Shown here piece by piece: positions 1-9,127 of a DNA stretch of 64,000 nucleotides; position 1 is the stretch's first letter; each line of letters begins with the position of its first letter. Both the position numbers and the translations under genes were made by a program. The notes under the pieces were generated by a model. It was given only the letters and a program-made list of their open reading frames with translations, was not told the DNA's origin and ran no database searches. This stretch comes from Soonwooa sp. GTDB taxonomy: Bacteria > Bacteroidota > Bacteroidia > Flavobacteriales > Weeksellaceae. The stretch spans positions 111,128-175,127 of the forward strand of contig NZ_JASLDS010000072.1 in the NCBI RefSeq assembly GCF_030151385.1, written 5' to 3'.

Positions 1-2
1 AA

Positions 3-2009
3 TTTCAAGAGGTCGAATTAAGTGAAAACGCACAACGAATGTTGATGTTGAGAGATGATTATATTTCGAGCATCGATGCTGTCATTCGTTTTCTACAAGG
101 CAAAAATTCGACTTTGGCGGATTCTATTGTTCAAGATGGTTATTTGCCCGAAGCGTCACGTTTTTCGCAATTGGACGACTTGGAATGGGCTTTTGGAGCA
201 ATGTCTTTTCAGGATAAAGCCAAGCATTTGGCGACATTGTATTTGGAAGATTTGTCGGATTTAATCATTGAAGCGGTGGACGAAAACTTTGGTTTTAGTC
301 GATACGCCGAAAGATTGGGACGTTCTGCAAATTCGTTCGACGAAATGTATGCCGAACTTCAAAAAGAGCCAACTTACATTGACCAGATTACACTGTCGGA
401 ATTGGAAGATTTAATTCAGAAAACCAATCCGAAAATGGTCGGATTTTCTGTGCCTTTTCCGGGGAATTTGTATTCGGCTTTTAGATCTGCGCAATATATC
501 AAACAAAATTATCCGAACATAAAAATCAGTATGGGCGGCGGTTTCCCAAATACAGAATTACGTTCTTTAAGCGATGTCCGCGTGTTTGAATTTTTCGATT
601 TTATCCTTTTGGATGATGGAGAAGCACCAACTGAACAAGTTTTAAAGTACGTTATTAACGAAATTGAAGTTTCGGATTTGAAACGAACTTTTGTTCTTCA
701 AAACGATAAAGTTGTTTACATCAACAATCCAAAAATTCGAGATTACAAATTTTCGGAAGTTGGGACGCCTGATTATTCGGATTTAAGATTAAATCAATAC
801 ATTTCTGTAATCGAAGTTGTAAATCCAATGCACAGACTTTGGAGCGATGGTCGTTGGAATAAATTAACAATGGCGCACGGTTGCTATTGGGGTAAATGTA
901 CTTTTTGCGATATTTCTCTCGATTACATCAAGGTTTACGAGCCAATAGCGGCGAAGCAAATCGTGGATAGAATGGAAGAATTGATAGAATCGACTCAAAA
1001 TACAGGCTTTCATTTTGTAGATGAAGCAGCGCCACCAGCATTGATGCGTGAAGTCGCTTTAGAAATTTTGAAACGAAAACTAAGTGTCACTTGGTGGACG
1101 AATATCCGATTTGAAAAGAGTTTCACCTTCGATTTATGCCGATTACTAAAGGCTTCTGGTTGCATCGCAGTTTCTGGTGGTTTGGAAGTGGCTTCGGACA
1201 GATTATTAAAATTGATTGACAAAGGCGTAACCGTGGACCAAGTGGCAATTGTTAACCGAAACTTCACGGAAGCTGGAATTATGATTCATGCGTATTTGAT
1301 GTACGGATTTCCTACTCAAACCACGCAAGAGACGATTGACAGCTTAGAAATGGTACGTCAACTTTTTGAAATCGGAATTCTGCAATCTGGATTTTGGCAT
1401 CAATTTGCGATGACGGCGCACAGTCCAGTTGGAATTAATCCTGAAAAATATAATGTTATCAATCACAGTGTAGAAGTTGGTGCTTTTGCGAATAATGATA
1501 TGGTTCACGAGGAAAAAACGGGAATGGATCATCAGCAGTTTTCGTATGGATTGAAGAAATCTTTGTTCAATTATATGCACGGCGTCGGCTTTGATTTGTC
1601 GCTTCAAGAATGGTTTGATTTTAAAGTTCCGAGAACGACTGTTCGGAAATTTTATATCGAAGATGTTCTGAATAATGAAACGTTTTCTGGGCATAAACCC
1701 AACCAAAAAATTGTTTGGCTTGGTGGAATTCCGAACCTTAAAATGACGACCAAAACCAAAAAAGGTGTTACTTACGAAAATTTGATACTTTCGATTCATA
1801 CCAAAAATGAAGCGGTAGAAGTCCGTGTAGAAAAGGAAATCGGAGAATGGTTTGTTCAGTTTATCAAAGATTTAAAACAAAATCCGAAAACGCTGACCTT
1901 CCAACAAATGAAATCTGATTTCGAAGAAAAACTCGAAATGGATTTTGATATTTTCATTTATTCAAAACCTGCTGAAAAGCTGAAAGAAGTGGCATTGTTG
2001 GTGGTTTAA
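3..2009 (+). CDS. B12-binding-type radical SAM protein, 5' end outside window
   Basis: The reading frame is open to the left edge, so the true start lies outside the window; the first in-window ATG is at 39. Counting from that ATG, the N-terminal part (about residues 90-200) resembles a cobalamin-binding Rossmann domain, with an MGGGFPN loop near 165. The radical SAM core carries a cysteine cluster C282-x4-C287-x2-C290 (HGCYWGKCTFC), one residue longer than the usual CX3CX2C but similar to a variant I recall in this family. A glycine-rich SGGLEVASDRLL segment follows near 385. Such proteins use a 4Fe-4S cluster and SAM for radical methylation or rearrangement; the substrate cannot be deduced. 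It converges with the biotin operon and has no obvious functional link to it. Confidence 0.85.
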   Translation, partial: FQEVELSENAQRMLMLRDDYISSIDAVIRFLQGKNSTLADSIVQDGYLPEASRFSQLDDLEWAFGAMSFQDKAKHLATLYLEDLSDLIIEAVDENFGFSRYAERLGRSANSFDEMYAELQKEPTYIDQITLSELEDLIQKTNPKMVGFSVPFPGNLYSAFRSAQYIKQNYPNIKISMGGGFPNTELRSLSDVRVFEFFDFILLDDGEAPTEQVLKYVINEIEVSDLKRTFVLQNDKVVYINNPKIRDYKFSEVGTPDYSDLRLNQYISVIEVVNPMHRLWSDGRWNKLTMAHGCYWGKCTFCDISLDYIKVYEPIAAKQIVDRMEELIESTQNTGFHFVDEAAPPALMREVALEILKRKLSVTWWTNIRFEKSFTFDLCRLLKASGCIAVSGGLEVASDRLLKLIDKGVTVDQVAIVNRNFTEAGIMIHAYLMYGFPTQTTQETIDSLEMVRQLFEIGILQSGFWHQFAMTAHSPVGINPEKYNVINHSVEVGAFANNDMVHEEKTGMDHQQFSYGLKKSLFNYMHGVGFDLSLQEWFDFKVPRTTVRKFYIEDVLNNETFSGHKPNQKIVWLGGIPNLKMTTKTKKGVTYENLILSIHTKNEAVEVRVEKEIGEWFVQFIKDLKQNPKTLTFQQMKSDFEEKLEMDFDIFIYSKPAEKLKEVALLVV

Positions 2010-2029
2010 ATAAAATTTTTAAATGTCAT

Positions 2030-2053
2030 AAAAGGGACCTGTCGCCCCTTTTT
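2030..2053. terminator. Probable bidirectional terminator between radical SAM gene and bioA
   Basis: AAAAGGG pairs with CCCTTTT around a 9-nt loop, giving an A-run on one side and a T-run on the other. It sits between two convergent genes, 20 bp after the radical SAM stop and 19 bp before the bioA stop, so it can serve both strands. Confidence 0.65.
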
Positions 2054-2071
2054 ATTCAAATCACTATCTTC

Positions 2072-3340
2072 TCAAACTTCCTCCAAAGCCAGCAAAATAC
2101 AATCATAAATATATTGCAAATCTTCTGCTGAAATGCAGTAAGGAGGAACCAAATAAATAATATTACCAAGCGGACGCATTAGGATTCCTTTTTCTAAAAA
2201 GTAAGGATACAGACGTTCGTGCATATCGCTAAAATAGGAAGTTTCTTCGTTGGTTTTCCATTCCATAGCGAAGATCGTTCCACAAATGCGAGCGGTTTTT
2301 ACTTTTGGATGTGTAGACAGTTGTGCTTTGAAATCAAGATGTTGTTTGCAAATTCGGGCAATATTCTCTGTGGTTTCAGGATTTAGCAAAAGGTCCAAAC
2401 TTGCTAATGCTGCTGTGCACGCCAACGGACTCGCCGTGAAAGAATGTCCATGAAAAAGAGCCTTGTCTTTATCATCAGAATAAAACATATCGTAGATTTC
2501 TTGTCTGCAAGTCGTTAATCCCAAAGGCATAGTTCCGCCTGTTAAACCTTTTGAAAAGCATATAATATCAGGACTTTCGGATAAATGATTGGCGGCGAAT
2601 AGTTTTCCAGTTCTTCCAAATCCAACAAATATTTCGTCCTGAATCAGTAAGATTTTCTCTTGACGACAGAAACTTAGAAGCTTATCCAAATCATCAGCCA
2701 TGTGCATTAACATTCCTGCAGCGCCTTGTACTAAAGGTTCGTACACAAAACAAACGATGTTATCAGCTATTTCCGAAATCTGCTTTTTTATATTTGGTAA
2801 ATTTTCTTCGGTAGGAACGTCAATGAAAATCACTTCGAAAAGCTGTTCTGCAAAGGGATTTGTCCAAATTCCTCTTCCGCTAACAGACATTGCTCCAAAA
2901 GTGTCGCCGTGATACGCATTTTTAAAAGCTAAAATTTTCTTTCGCTTTGAACCTGAATTAAAATGATACTGAATACACATTTTCAAGGCAACTTCAATCG
3001 CTGTAGAACCGTTGTCGGTATAGAAAACTTTACTTTGATTTTCGGGTAATAATGCCAGTAATCTTTCGGAAAGTTCGATTGCTGGCGGATGAGTAAATCC
3101 TGCAAAGATTACCTGTTCCAAAGTTTGTAGTTGTTCTGAAACTTTTTTGGCAATATATGGATTGGCATGTCCGTGCAAAGTCACCCACCACGAAGAAACC
3201 GCGTCAATGTACCTTTTTCCGTTTTCGTCATACAAATAAGTTCCCTCGCCTTTCACGATTGGGACGATAGGCGCACAATTTTTCATCTGCGTGTATGGAT
3301 GCCAATTGACCGCAGAATCCCGCTCTCTTAATGACTGCAT
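2072..3340 (-). CDS. bioA: Adenosylmethionine-8-amino-7-oxononanoate aminotransferase (BioA)
   Basis: A class III PLP aminotransferase that converts KAPA to DAPA with SAM as amino donor, the penultimate step of biotin synthesis. The 422-residue product shows WHPYTQMKN near the N-terminus, a substrate-side [13 protein letters not shown]235 in [14 protein letters not shown] (cofactor N1 contact) and K264 in FSKGLTGG, the expected Schiff-base lysine. The start MQSLRERDS at 3340 is preferred over a longer open frame to 3586, because the extension is only an out-of-frame reading of bioB and has no BioA similarity. The start overlaps the bioB stop by 13 bp, which suggests translational coupling. 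Last gene of the minus-strand operon. Confidence 0.95.
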   Translation of the reverse strand: MQSLRERDSAVNWHPYTQMKNCAPIVPIVKGEGTYLYDENGKRYIDAVSSWWVTLHGHANPYIAKKVSEQLQTLEQVIFAGFTHPPAIELSERLLALLPENQSKVFYTDNGSTAIEVALKMCIQYHFNSGSKRKKILAFKNAYHGDTFGAMSVSGRGIWTNPFAEQLFEVIFIDVPTEENLPNIKKQISEIADNIVCFVYEPLVQGAAGMLMHMADDLDKLLSFCRQEKILLIQDEIFVGFGRTGKLFAANHLSESPDIICFSKGLTGGTMPLGLTTCRQEIYDMFYSDDKDKALFHGHSFTASPLACTAALASLDLLLNPETTENIARICKQHLDFKAQLSTHPKVKTARICGTIFAMEWKTNEETSYFSDMHERLYPYFLEKGILMRPLGNIIYLVPPYCISAEDLQYIYDCILLALEEV

Positions 3341-4320
3341 GTTGATTCTTTTTTGTTGGGCATTGGTTTTAAACCTAAATTTTGAAACATCATCATATCC
3401 TCCGATACTCCAGGATTCGGCGTTACCAAAAGCGTTTCCCTTTCTCCTGTAAAGATGGAATTTGCGCCCGCCATAAAGCACCAAGCTTGCTCTACTTCGG
3501 TCATTTCGATGCGTCCGGCACTCAGTCGGACAACCGATTGCGGCATAATAATTCGGGCAGTTGCAATCATTCTTACCATGTCCCAAATTTCAACTTTCGG
3601 ATTGTTTTCAAGCGGTGTTCCTTTAACACGAGCCAAAGCGTTTACGGGAACGGATTCTGGATGTTTTGGCATCGTTGCTAAAGTCAAAAGCATAGAAATT
3701 CTGTCGGTATGCGTTTCGCCAAGACCAATAATTCCACCCGAACAAACGGTAATTCCTGCTTTTCGGACATTATTAATCGTGTTAATTCTATTGTCGAATT
3801 TTCGGGTAGAAATAATTTCATCATAATAATCTTCGCTGGTATCCAAATTGTGGTTGTAAGCGTGCAAACCTGCTTCCTGTAACCTTTTTGCTTGCTCTTC
3901 GGTGAGCATCCCTAAGGTACAACAAACTTCCAATCCCATTTCGTTGACACCTTTTACCATGTCGATAACACGGTCAAAATCTCGATTATCACGTACTTCG
4001 CGCCATGCCGCTGCCATGCAAAACCTTGTCGAACCTGTTTCTTTGGCGTTTCGAGCATGTTGCAAAACCGTTTCCGTAGGAAGTAAAGCATGAACTTTTA
4101 CGTCCGTATGATAACGCGCCGCTTGCCCGCAATACGAACAATCTTCTGGGCAGCCACCTGTTTTCACAGACAGCAAAGTGCAGACTTGAACTTCATCCGA
4201 TTGATGAAACTCGCGATGAATACTCGCGGCTTCGTAAACCAAGTCCAAAAGTGGTTTGTTATAAATTTCCTGAATTTCTTGCTTCGTCCAATCGTGGCGA
4301 ATTTCTATTTTCGATTTCAT
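3328..4320 (-). CDS. bioB: Biotin synthase (BioB)
   Basis: A radical SAM enzyme that inserts sulfur into dethiobiotin, the last biotin step. The 330-residue length is normal. The cluster-binding motif C57-x3-C61-x2-C64 ([10 protein letters not shown]) is intact, followed by the typical [20 protein letters not shown] and RLSAGR segments. The final Arg lies in the region that holds the auxiliary 2Fe-2S cluster serving as sulfur source. It lies 2 bp downstream of bioD and overlaps bioA, so bioD, bioB and bioA look like one transcript. Confidence 0.97.
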   Translation of the reverse strand: MKSKIEIRHDWTKQEIQEIYNKPLLDLVYEAASIHREFHQSDEVQVCTLLSVKTGGCPEDCSYCGQAARYHTDVKVHALLPTETVLQHARNAKETGSTRFCMAAAWREVRDNRDFDRVIDMVKGVNEMGLEVCCTLGMLTEEQAKRLQEAGLHAYNHNLDTSEDYYDEIISTRKFDNRINTINNVRKAGITVCSGGIIGLGETHTDRISMLLTLATMPKHPESVPVNALARVKGTPLENNPKVEIWDMVRMIATARIIMPQSVVRLSAGRIEMTEVEQAWCFMAGANSIFTGERETLLVTPNPGVSEDMMMFQNLGLKPMPNKKESTCSH

Positions 4321-4322
4321 TT

Positions 4323-4940
4323 TTAGTAAAGTTTAATGCTATTTGAAATTAATTTTATACTGGATTTGTCTAAATTTTTAATACTCGGAATTCTAATTAT
4401 TGCAACCGAATCATCTAAATATTGAAGTATTGAATTCTCGGTATCGCTGTCAAAATCTCCGTTAAAGACAAAATATTTTAGTTCAATATTTCTGTTTTTT
4501 AAGGCTTCGAGGCTTAGTAAAGTATGATTAATGCAACCTAAATAATCGGAAGTGACCAATACTATAGGAAAATTGAGTTTCTGAATAAGGTCGATGATGT
4601 ATTGATTTTTATTTAATGGAACAAAAAGTCCACCTGCGCCTTCTACGATGAGATTTTTAGTTGTTTTTGGAAGCTTAAAATCTTCTAATTTGATTTCAAT
4701 ATTTTCTGCTTTTGCAGATTTATCGGGCGATGCTGCCAATTGCAATTGGTATTTTTCAGGATGAATTGCAACTTCGTGCGAAACCAATTCCTTGACTTTC
4801 ATGGAGTCAGTTTCATCCAAATCTCCTGATTGAACGGGTTTCCAGTAATCGGCTTTTAGGTTATCCGTGAAAATCGCTGAAACTATCGTTTTGCCAATTC
4901 CAGTTCCGATTCCTGTGATAAATAATTTTTGATTATTCAT
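4323..4940 (-). CDS. bioD: Dethiobiotin synthetase (BioD)
   Basis: An ATP-dependent carboxylase that closes the ureido ring of DAPA to give dethiobiotin. The 205-residue protein begins [18 protein letters not shown] with the P-loop GTGIGKT at residues 12-18. It also has the substrate-side WKPVQSG near residue 35 and [11 protein letters not shown] near 100, all standard for BioD. Its stop is 2 bp upstream of the bioB start. The gene looks complete. The segment immediately upstream holds only repeats and a bioF fragment. Confidence 0.93.
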   Translation of the reverse strand: MNNQKLFITGIGTGIGKTIVSAIFTDNLKADYWKPVQSGDLDETDSMKVKELVSHEVAIHPEKYQLQLAASPDKSAKAENIEIKLEDFKLPKTTKNLIVEGAGGLFVPLNKNQYIIDLIQKLNFPIVLVTSDYLGCINHTLLSLEALKNRNIELKYFVFNGDFDSDTENSILQYLDDSVAIIRIPSIKNLDKSSIKLISNSIKLY

Positions 4941-5172
4941 TTAAAAATTTGTTGTTAATGATGAGCCGCAGTGAATAATGTTGTGATTTTTAACGCGAAA
5001 GCGCAATTGTATCTGCAATAAAGACGTTTTTAAGACGCAAAATTTATCTTCGATAAATCGACAGTGCATGACTTGAAAATCTTTGATTTTCTTGCGCCTT
5101 AATTTGCATTCTTGTATTTAAAAATTTAGCGCCTTTGCGTTGGCTTTTTTCATTATTATTCAAAGCGGATAA
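4941..5172. other. Intergenic spacer with degenerate GCGTT/AACGC repeats
   Basis: About 230 bp between bioD and the bioF remnant. It has no credible ORF but contains decayed motifs (aacgcgaaagcgc, aagacgttttt, gcgcctttgcgttggc). They resemble the AACGCAAGG/CTTTGCGTT repeat family seen again near 23.4 kb and 48.8-49.2 kb. Its separation of bioD from the bioF tail suggests that the operon leader has been disturbed. Confidence 0.4.
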
Positions 5173-5535
5173 TCAGTTTGTTGTTAATAGGTCTTTTAAA
5201 AAATCAATTTCTTGTCTCGAATTAAATGCATGAACACAGATCCTCATTCTTTCTTCGCCTTCTTTAACCGTTGGAGAACGAATTGCTGAACTTAAAATCC
5301 CGTTGTCAAGCAAAATCTGATGAGCATTCTGCAAATGTTGACAATCTTTAAATTTTAAAATCTGAATCGGACTTTTATCTTCGGAAAACCATGGCAAATT
5401 GGAGTTTCGAAGCAATTGAATATTATTTTGAAGATTTTGTTTTAAATTTTTATTTTTTTCTAAAAAAAGATTAATAGAGCCAAAAGTGGCTAATAAAGAG
5501 CAGTTTACAAGAGTTAAAACCTTATCGGTAACGAT
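5173..5535 (-). pseudogene. bioF: C-terminal remnant of 8-amino-7-oxononanoate synthase (bioF)
   Basis: The last about 80 residues (GILSSAIRSPTVKEGEERMR then ICVHAFNSRQEIDFL) match the C-terminal domain of the KAPA synthase family. The frame stays open upstream to an in-frame TAA at 5536-5538, adding about 40 residues with partial similarity (SLLATFGSINLFLEKN). There is no ATG and none of the PLP-binding two-thirds of the enzyme, so this is a 5'-truncated gene. It lies upstream of bioD on the same strand, the position expected for the first gene of the operon. The break is next to the conjugative-transposon remnant. Confidence 0.85.
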
Positions 5536-5790
5536 TTAGTAATGGTGCTTACTGCACTTGCTTTCACTTAATTACCTTGTAAATCATTACTGCAAATATA
5601 AAAATAAAAGGGTAAAATGCATTGTGTCTTTGCCCTTTTTGTTTGTTATCAAACCAGAAAAACTTTTAAGAAAATTCCCCCACTGTGGTAAACCTGTGGT
5701 GTTGGTTTCAATATTATTTCCAAATTTTGACATACCAAGAACTAGATGAGTTCTGAATAAAATTCTGCAAACTTTAAAAACATCTATGCT
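5536..5790. other. Left border of the transposon remnant and rteC upstream region
   Basis: About 255 bp without a credible gene. TTACTGCA occurs twice about 37 bp apart (near 5548 and 5585), and CTGTGGT occurs twice separated by AAAC near 5685-5702. These could be remains of recombinase arm sites or operators, but no core attachment site is recognisable. The short plus-strand open frame inside it has no convincing protein character. Confidence 0.3.
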
Positions 5791-6636
5791 ATGGAAATTA
5801 TATTGAGTAAAATATTATCAGAAATTCGGCATAAGGAGGACAAAATTTCTTCTCAAATGATACGGTCATCTGATGAAGCATATCAAATGATTTTGTTTCT
5901 AAATGAAATGTTGTGTGCTATTAAAACTGAAATATTGCAAGTTGGATTTTTAAATGAAGATCAAGAGGTTGATTTCTTTAAGAATGTTAAACCGCAAATC
6001 CTTGGAAAACTTATTTATTACAATAAAGTATTTCGGATAGAAACTACCTGTCCCGTGAGTAATGGTAAAATACATCAAAGTTATTATGAAAATGTTTTAA
6101 AAAATCTCAAGTTAGAATATAAAGAAAGTATTTGCAATGAAGATTTCTACAGATATTACCGTGCTGGCAGAACCGACCGTGATCACACTTATTTCAGGCT
6201 CGGAAAGATTAACTATCACGATGGATTAAAGAGTGGCGTATTTGAAATTGACCTTAGCTTCTCCACATATTACGACAACAAAATAGCACATATTATTGCC
6301 AATGAACTACTTTATACTTACACTCTTACCAAAATAAATCCTGAAGAAAATCCCGATACAATATTACAAAATTTAGATGCAAACAAGGATATTTCGTGGA
6401 CCAATTCTCAAAATGCACTTATCGAACTGATATATGCTCTATATGCTTCAAATTCCATTGCATATGGAAAAATAGGTATAAGAAAATTAGCTTTGATTTT
6501 TCAGGTGCTTTTTCGAACTCCTTTAAACGACATTCATCATTCATTCCACCGAATGAAGACAAGGGCTGGTTCAAGAACTGCATTTTTAGACCAGCTCAAA
6601 ATATCCCTTGAAGAATATATGGATAAAGACCTTTAA
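5791..6636 (+). CDS. rteC: RteC-family protein of conjugative transposon
   Basis: A 281-residue protein with the overall character of RteC (PF09357): an acidic, helix-rich N-terminus, CNEDFYRYYRAGRTDRDHTYF in the middle, and a C-terminal region near residues 205-270 that includes NALIELIYALYASNSIAYG and LFRTPLNDIHHSFHRMK. In CTnDOT, RteC is part of the tetracycline-responsive cascade that activates excision. Here its targets (int, exc) and rteA/rteB are absent from the window, so it is probably orphaned. It is followed 24 bp later by a strong terminator. Confidence 0.8.
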   Translation: MEIILSKILSEIRHKEDKISSQMIRSSDEAYQMILFLNEMLCAIKTEILQVGFLNEDQEVDFFKNVKPQILGKLIYYNKVFRIETTCPVSNGKIHQSYYENVLKNLKLEYKESICNEDFYRYYRAGRTDRDHTYFRLGKINYHDGLKSGVFEIDLSFSTYYDNKIAHIIANELLYTYTLTKINPEENPDTILQNLDANKDISWTNSQNALIELIYALYASNSIAYGKIGIRKLALIFQVLFRTPLNDIHHSFHRMKTRAGSRTAFLDQLKISLEEYMDKDL

Positions 6637-6660
6637 CTATATCAAAAATAACCATTTGAA

Positions 6661-6688
6661 AGCAGTACCAAAACGTACTGCTTTTTTC
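6661..6688 (+). terminator. Rho-independent terminator after rteC
   Basis: AGCAGTAC pairs perfectly with GTACTGCT around a 6-nt loop and is followed by a run of six T. It lies 24 bp after the rteC stop and separates rteC from the following HTH operon. Confidence 0.85.
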
Positions 6689-6700
6689 TTTGCCCATATC

Positions 6701-6846
6701 TGCCAATTGGCAAATGCTCTCAAAACTTCATTACAAAATACCCAAAATTCCATAAAACCCTTATTAAACAAGGGTTTTCCATAATTGTAAAAATTTTAAA
6801 AAAACAGCCAAACCAATTGGCAAGGCTTGGCAGACAAACACTGCCA
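6701..6846. promoter_or_regulatory. Cluster of dyads upstream of the element's HTH genes
   Basis: This stretch holds a perfect 12-bp palindrome TGCCAATTGGCA (6701-6712), a hairpin-forming AAAACCC/GGGTTTT pair (about 6755-6780), CCAATTGG (6813-6820) and TGGCAG-N7-CTGCCA (6828-6846). The sites lie 40-190 bp upstream of the first HTH gene. They look like operators for a DNA-binding protein of the element, perhaps one of the two HTH proteins; that assignment is inference. Confidence 0.5.
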
Positions 6847-6888
6847 CCTTTCACAATTTTGCATAGTGAACTTTAAAAAAGCTATGCA

Positions 6889-7242
6889 ATGAAAATAATA
6901 ACCATTGAAGAAGAAGCCTGGCAACAGCTCAACAGCCGTATTAATGCCATTGCTGATTATCTGAAAAAACAGGAAGATAAAAGCTATGATGACCTGTGGC
7001 TCAATAACCACGAGGTATGCCAACACCTGCACCTCAGTGAGAAAACACTTTGGCGTATGCGTACTAAAGGCGAAATAGCATATTCAAAAATCTACGGTCA
7101 GTATTTCTATACGATTGGAGCTATCAAAGATATGCTCAACGCAAATGCCATACAGAGCAGTGAGAAATTTGTAGAGGAACTTATAGCAAAAGGTAAAAGC
7201 TACATCGAAAAAGGCAGAAAGCTAAAGACAGATAAAAAATAG
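6889..7242 (+). CDS. Small helix-turn-helix (excisionase-like) protein of the element
   Basis: A 117-residue protein with an N-terminal coiled helix (residues 1-35) and a winged-helix/MerR-type HTH at about 42-95 (WLNNHEVCQHLHLSEKTLWR, then a YSKIYGQYFY wing). This is the layout of the 'helix-turn-helix domain-containing protein' always found near topB in Bacteroidota conjugative transposons. Such proteins resemble recombination directionality factors or small regulators. It is 24 bp upstream of a second protein of the same type and probably shares its transcript. Confidence 0.75.
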   Translation: MKIITIEEEAWQQLNSRINAIADYLKKQEDKSYDDLWLNNHEVCQHLHLSEKTLWRMRTKGEIAYSKIYGQYFYTIGAIKDMLNANAIQSSEKFVEELIAKGKSYIEKGRKLKTDKK

Positions 7243-7266
7243 ATATGAACCCTTAAAAATATCATT

Positions 7267-7560
7267 ATGAATATTGACAGAATGGAATTTTTGGCGTGGA
7301 TGGAACGCTTAATGGGACGTCTTGATATGCTGGGCGATAATATAGATGAATTACAGAAGAAACGTAATAGCATAGATGGCGAGGAACTGCTCGATAACCA
7401 GGATTTACTTCAGATGCTGAAAATCAGCAACCGTTCCCTGCAACGGTATCGCTCCATCGGCAAACTGCCCTATTACACTATTAGTGGCAAACTTTATTAC
7501 AAATTGTCTGATGTTCATCAATTCATCAGAGATAGCTTTAACCCACCTTCAACCAGATAA
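7267..7560 (+). CDS. Second small helix-turn-helix protein of the element
   Basis: A 97-residue paralogue of the preceding protein with the same two-part plan: an N-terminal helix (MDRLDMLGDNIDELQKK region) and an HTH/wing at about residues 42-90 (LLDNQDLLQMLKISNRSLQR, then YYTISGKLYYK). Pairs of these genes are typical of the excision/topoisomerase block of Bacteroidota conjugative elements. It probably binds DNA, and either an excisionase or a regulator role is possible. It is followed by a 97-bp spacer and then the DUF3945 gene. Confidence 0.72.
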   Translation: MNIDRMEFLAWMERLMGRLDMLGDNIDELQKKRNSIDGEELLDNQDLLQMLKISNRSLQRYRSIGKLPYYTISGKLYYKLSDVHQFIRDSFNPPSTR

Positions 7561-7657
7561 CGCCAATGAAAGACAAAGACTTCCTCTGAATGCCAAGTAA
7601 TGCAATTCAGTGAAGGCTTCCTTTACATTCGGCATTGAATTTTAAAATTTTCAGACT

Positions 7658-9124
7658 ATGAGTGAAGAAACCATAAATAAACAGGAAATGCCCGAACAGT
7701 TATCGGACATATTGCTGGTGCTGGACAAAGAAAAAATGAAAATCCAAGCCGTAAAGAGTATAGACGAAAACGGGAAAATGGAAACTGTTGACCCCACGAA
7801 GAAAAACCAAAACCAGTTTATGCGTGTGGACAAAAGCGGTGATTTCTTTTCCAATTTCTTCTCCAATTTTTTCAGTCAGCTAAAGAACCCTACCAATTTT
7901 TCATTCTTCAAAGTGCCTGCACCTATCGCTGTTGAAAAAGCACAGGAAATGCAAAAGCAGGTTGACAAGCCAACTCCTGAAGGCGAAAAAATAATGAAAG
8001 AGCACGAAGTAAAAATAGAACAGCAACAGGATAAGAAACAAGTAAATCAAAATAATATGGCAACAACACAAACAACACAGGAAGCAAGCGAATACCGCTA
8101 CAAACCGGAGCAGATTGATTGGGATACTATGACCAATCTCGGATTAAGCAAGGAATACCTTGAAAAGAGAAACCTACTTGAACCTTTATTGAAAGGTTAC
8201 AAAACAAATGAACTCTTACCGATTGGTGTCAACCTCGGTGGTACAATTCTTCGTACAGATGCCCGCTTGTCTTTACAACAAGCCGAAGACGGAAAAGTTG
8301 TGGTAGGAATACACGGCATCAAAAAAGAACCCAATTTGCATTTTGAATTTTTCGGGCACAAGTTTACGGATGAAGACAAAAAGAACCTGCTCGAAACTGG
8401 TAATATGGGGCGTGTGGTAGATTTGAAAAATTCCAAAACTGGAGAACTGATGCCGTCCATTATAAGTATAGACAGACTAACGAATGATGTAATTGCATTG
8501 AGGACGGATTTTATAAAAATTCCCGATGAAATTAAAGGTGTAAAACTGAATGAAGAGCAAAAGCAAACTCTACTGGAAGGCAAACCACTTTATTTAGAAG
8601 GTATGGTTTCTACGAAAGGAACTGAATTTTCGGCAACGGTACAGTTCAATGCAGATAAGCGATATGTGGAGTTTTTGTTCGACCGAAACAATTCTAACAG
8701 GCAAACCCACAGCAACGGACAAACTCAAGAAAATAAGCAAAACCAATCTCAGGAAGTTCCAAAAACATTCAGAGGTAAAGAATTGACCGATGATCAACAT
8801 AAGGATTTCAAAGCCGGTCAAACCATCTACATTGATGGATTGAAAGATAAAAAAGGGCAACCATATCAAGGTTATATCACTTTCAATAAAGAAAATGGAA
8901 AAACCAATTTTGAATTTCCAAATCAATACAAGGAAAGAGTAAAACCAACCGAAGCCCATAAAACGCAAACTGCCGTCAATTCTGAAGGCAAAACCAATGA
9001 GGCCACCAAGAACATCAAAGAGCCTTTGAAGTCTGGTCAACAAACACCGAAAAACAAACAACAGCAGGAACAACAGGAAAAGCCCAAAGCTCCAGCAAAA
9101 ACCAGAGGCAAAAAAATATCTTAA
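7658..9124 (+). CDS. DUF3945/DUF4099-type conjugative-transposon protein
   Basis: A 488-residue, very hydrophilic cytoplasmic protein. An N-terminal segment (1-130) ends in a Q/N-rich linker. A central domain (about 145-330) contains GLSKEYLEKRNLLEPLLKGY, then DARLSLQQAEDGKVVVGIHG and the EDKKNLLETGNMGRVVDL region. Two C-terminal repeats follow (about 285-325 and 365-410), each with a FNxDxxxxxxEF-like strand pattern and the K-G-x-x-L-x-D/E-x-Q signature. A low-complexity Q/K-rich tail closes it. The family is found next to topB in these elements, and its molecular role is not established. The topB start is 3 bp after its stop. Confidence 0.75.
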   Translation: MSEETINKQEMPEQLSDILLVLDKEKMKIQAVKSIDENGKMETVDPTKKNQNQFMRVDKSGDFFSNFFSNFFSQLKNPTNFSFFKVPAPIAVEKAQEMQKQVDKPTPEGEKIMKEHEVKIEQQQDKKQVNQNNMATTQTTQEASEYRYKPEQIDWDTMTNLGLSKEYLEKRNLLEPLLKGYKTNELLPIGVNLGGTILRTDARLSLQQAEDGKVVVGIHGIKKEPNLHFEFFGHKFTDEDKKNLLETGNMGRVVDLKNSKTGELMPSIISIDRLTNDVIALRTDFIKIPDEIKGVKLNEEQKQTLLEGKPLYLEGMVSTKGTEFSATVQFNADKRYVEFLFDRNNSNRQTHSNGQTQENKQNQSQEVPKTFRGKELTDDQHKDFKAGQTIYIDGLKDKKGQPYQGYITFNKENGKTNFEFPNQYKERVKPTEAHKTQTAVNSEGKTNEATKNIKEPLKSGQQTPKNKQQQEQQEKPKAPAKTRGKKIS

Positions 9125-9127
9125 AGT

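Noticed and set aside
3341..3586. An N-terminal extension of BioA by 82 residues
   Set aside because: It lies inside bioB in another frame, has no aminotransferase similarity, and BioA families start near the chosen MQSLRERDS.
5536..5600. A conjugative-transposon attachment site at the left border
   Set aside because: No GTANNTTTGC-like core or target duplication was found; only short TTACTGCA repeats are present.
5558..5749. A 63-codon frame at the transposon border
   Set aside because: Composition is not protein-like, there is no recognisable domain, and it spans the junction spacer.
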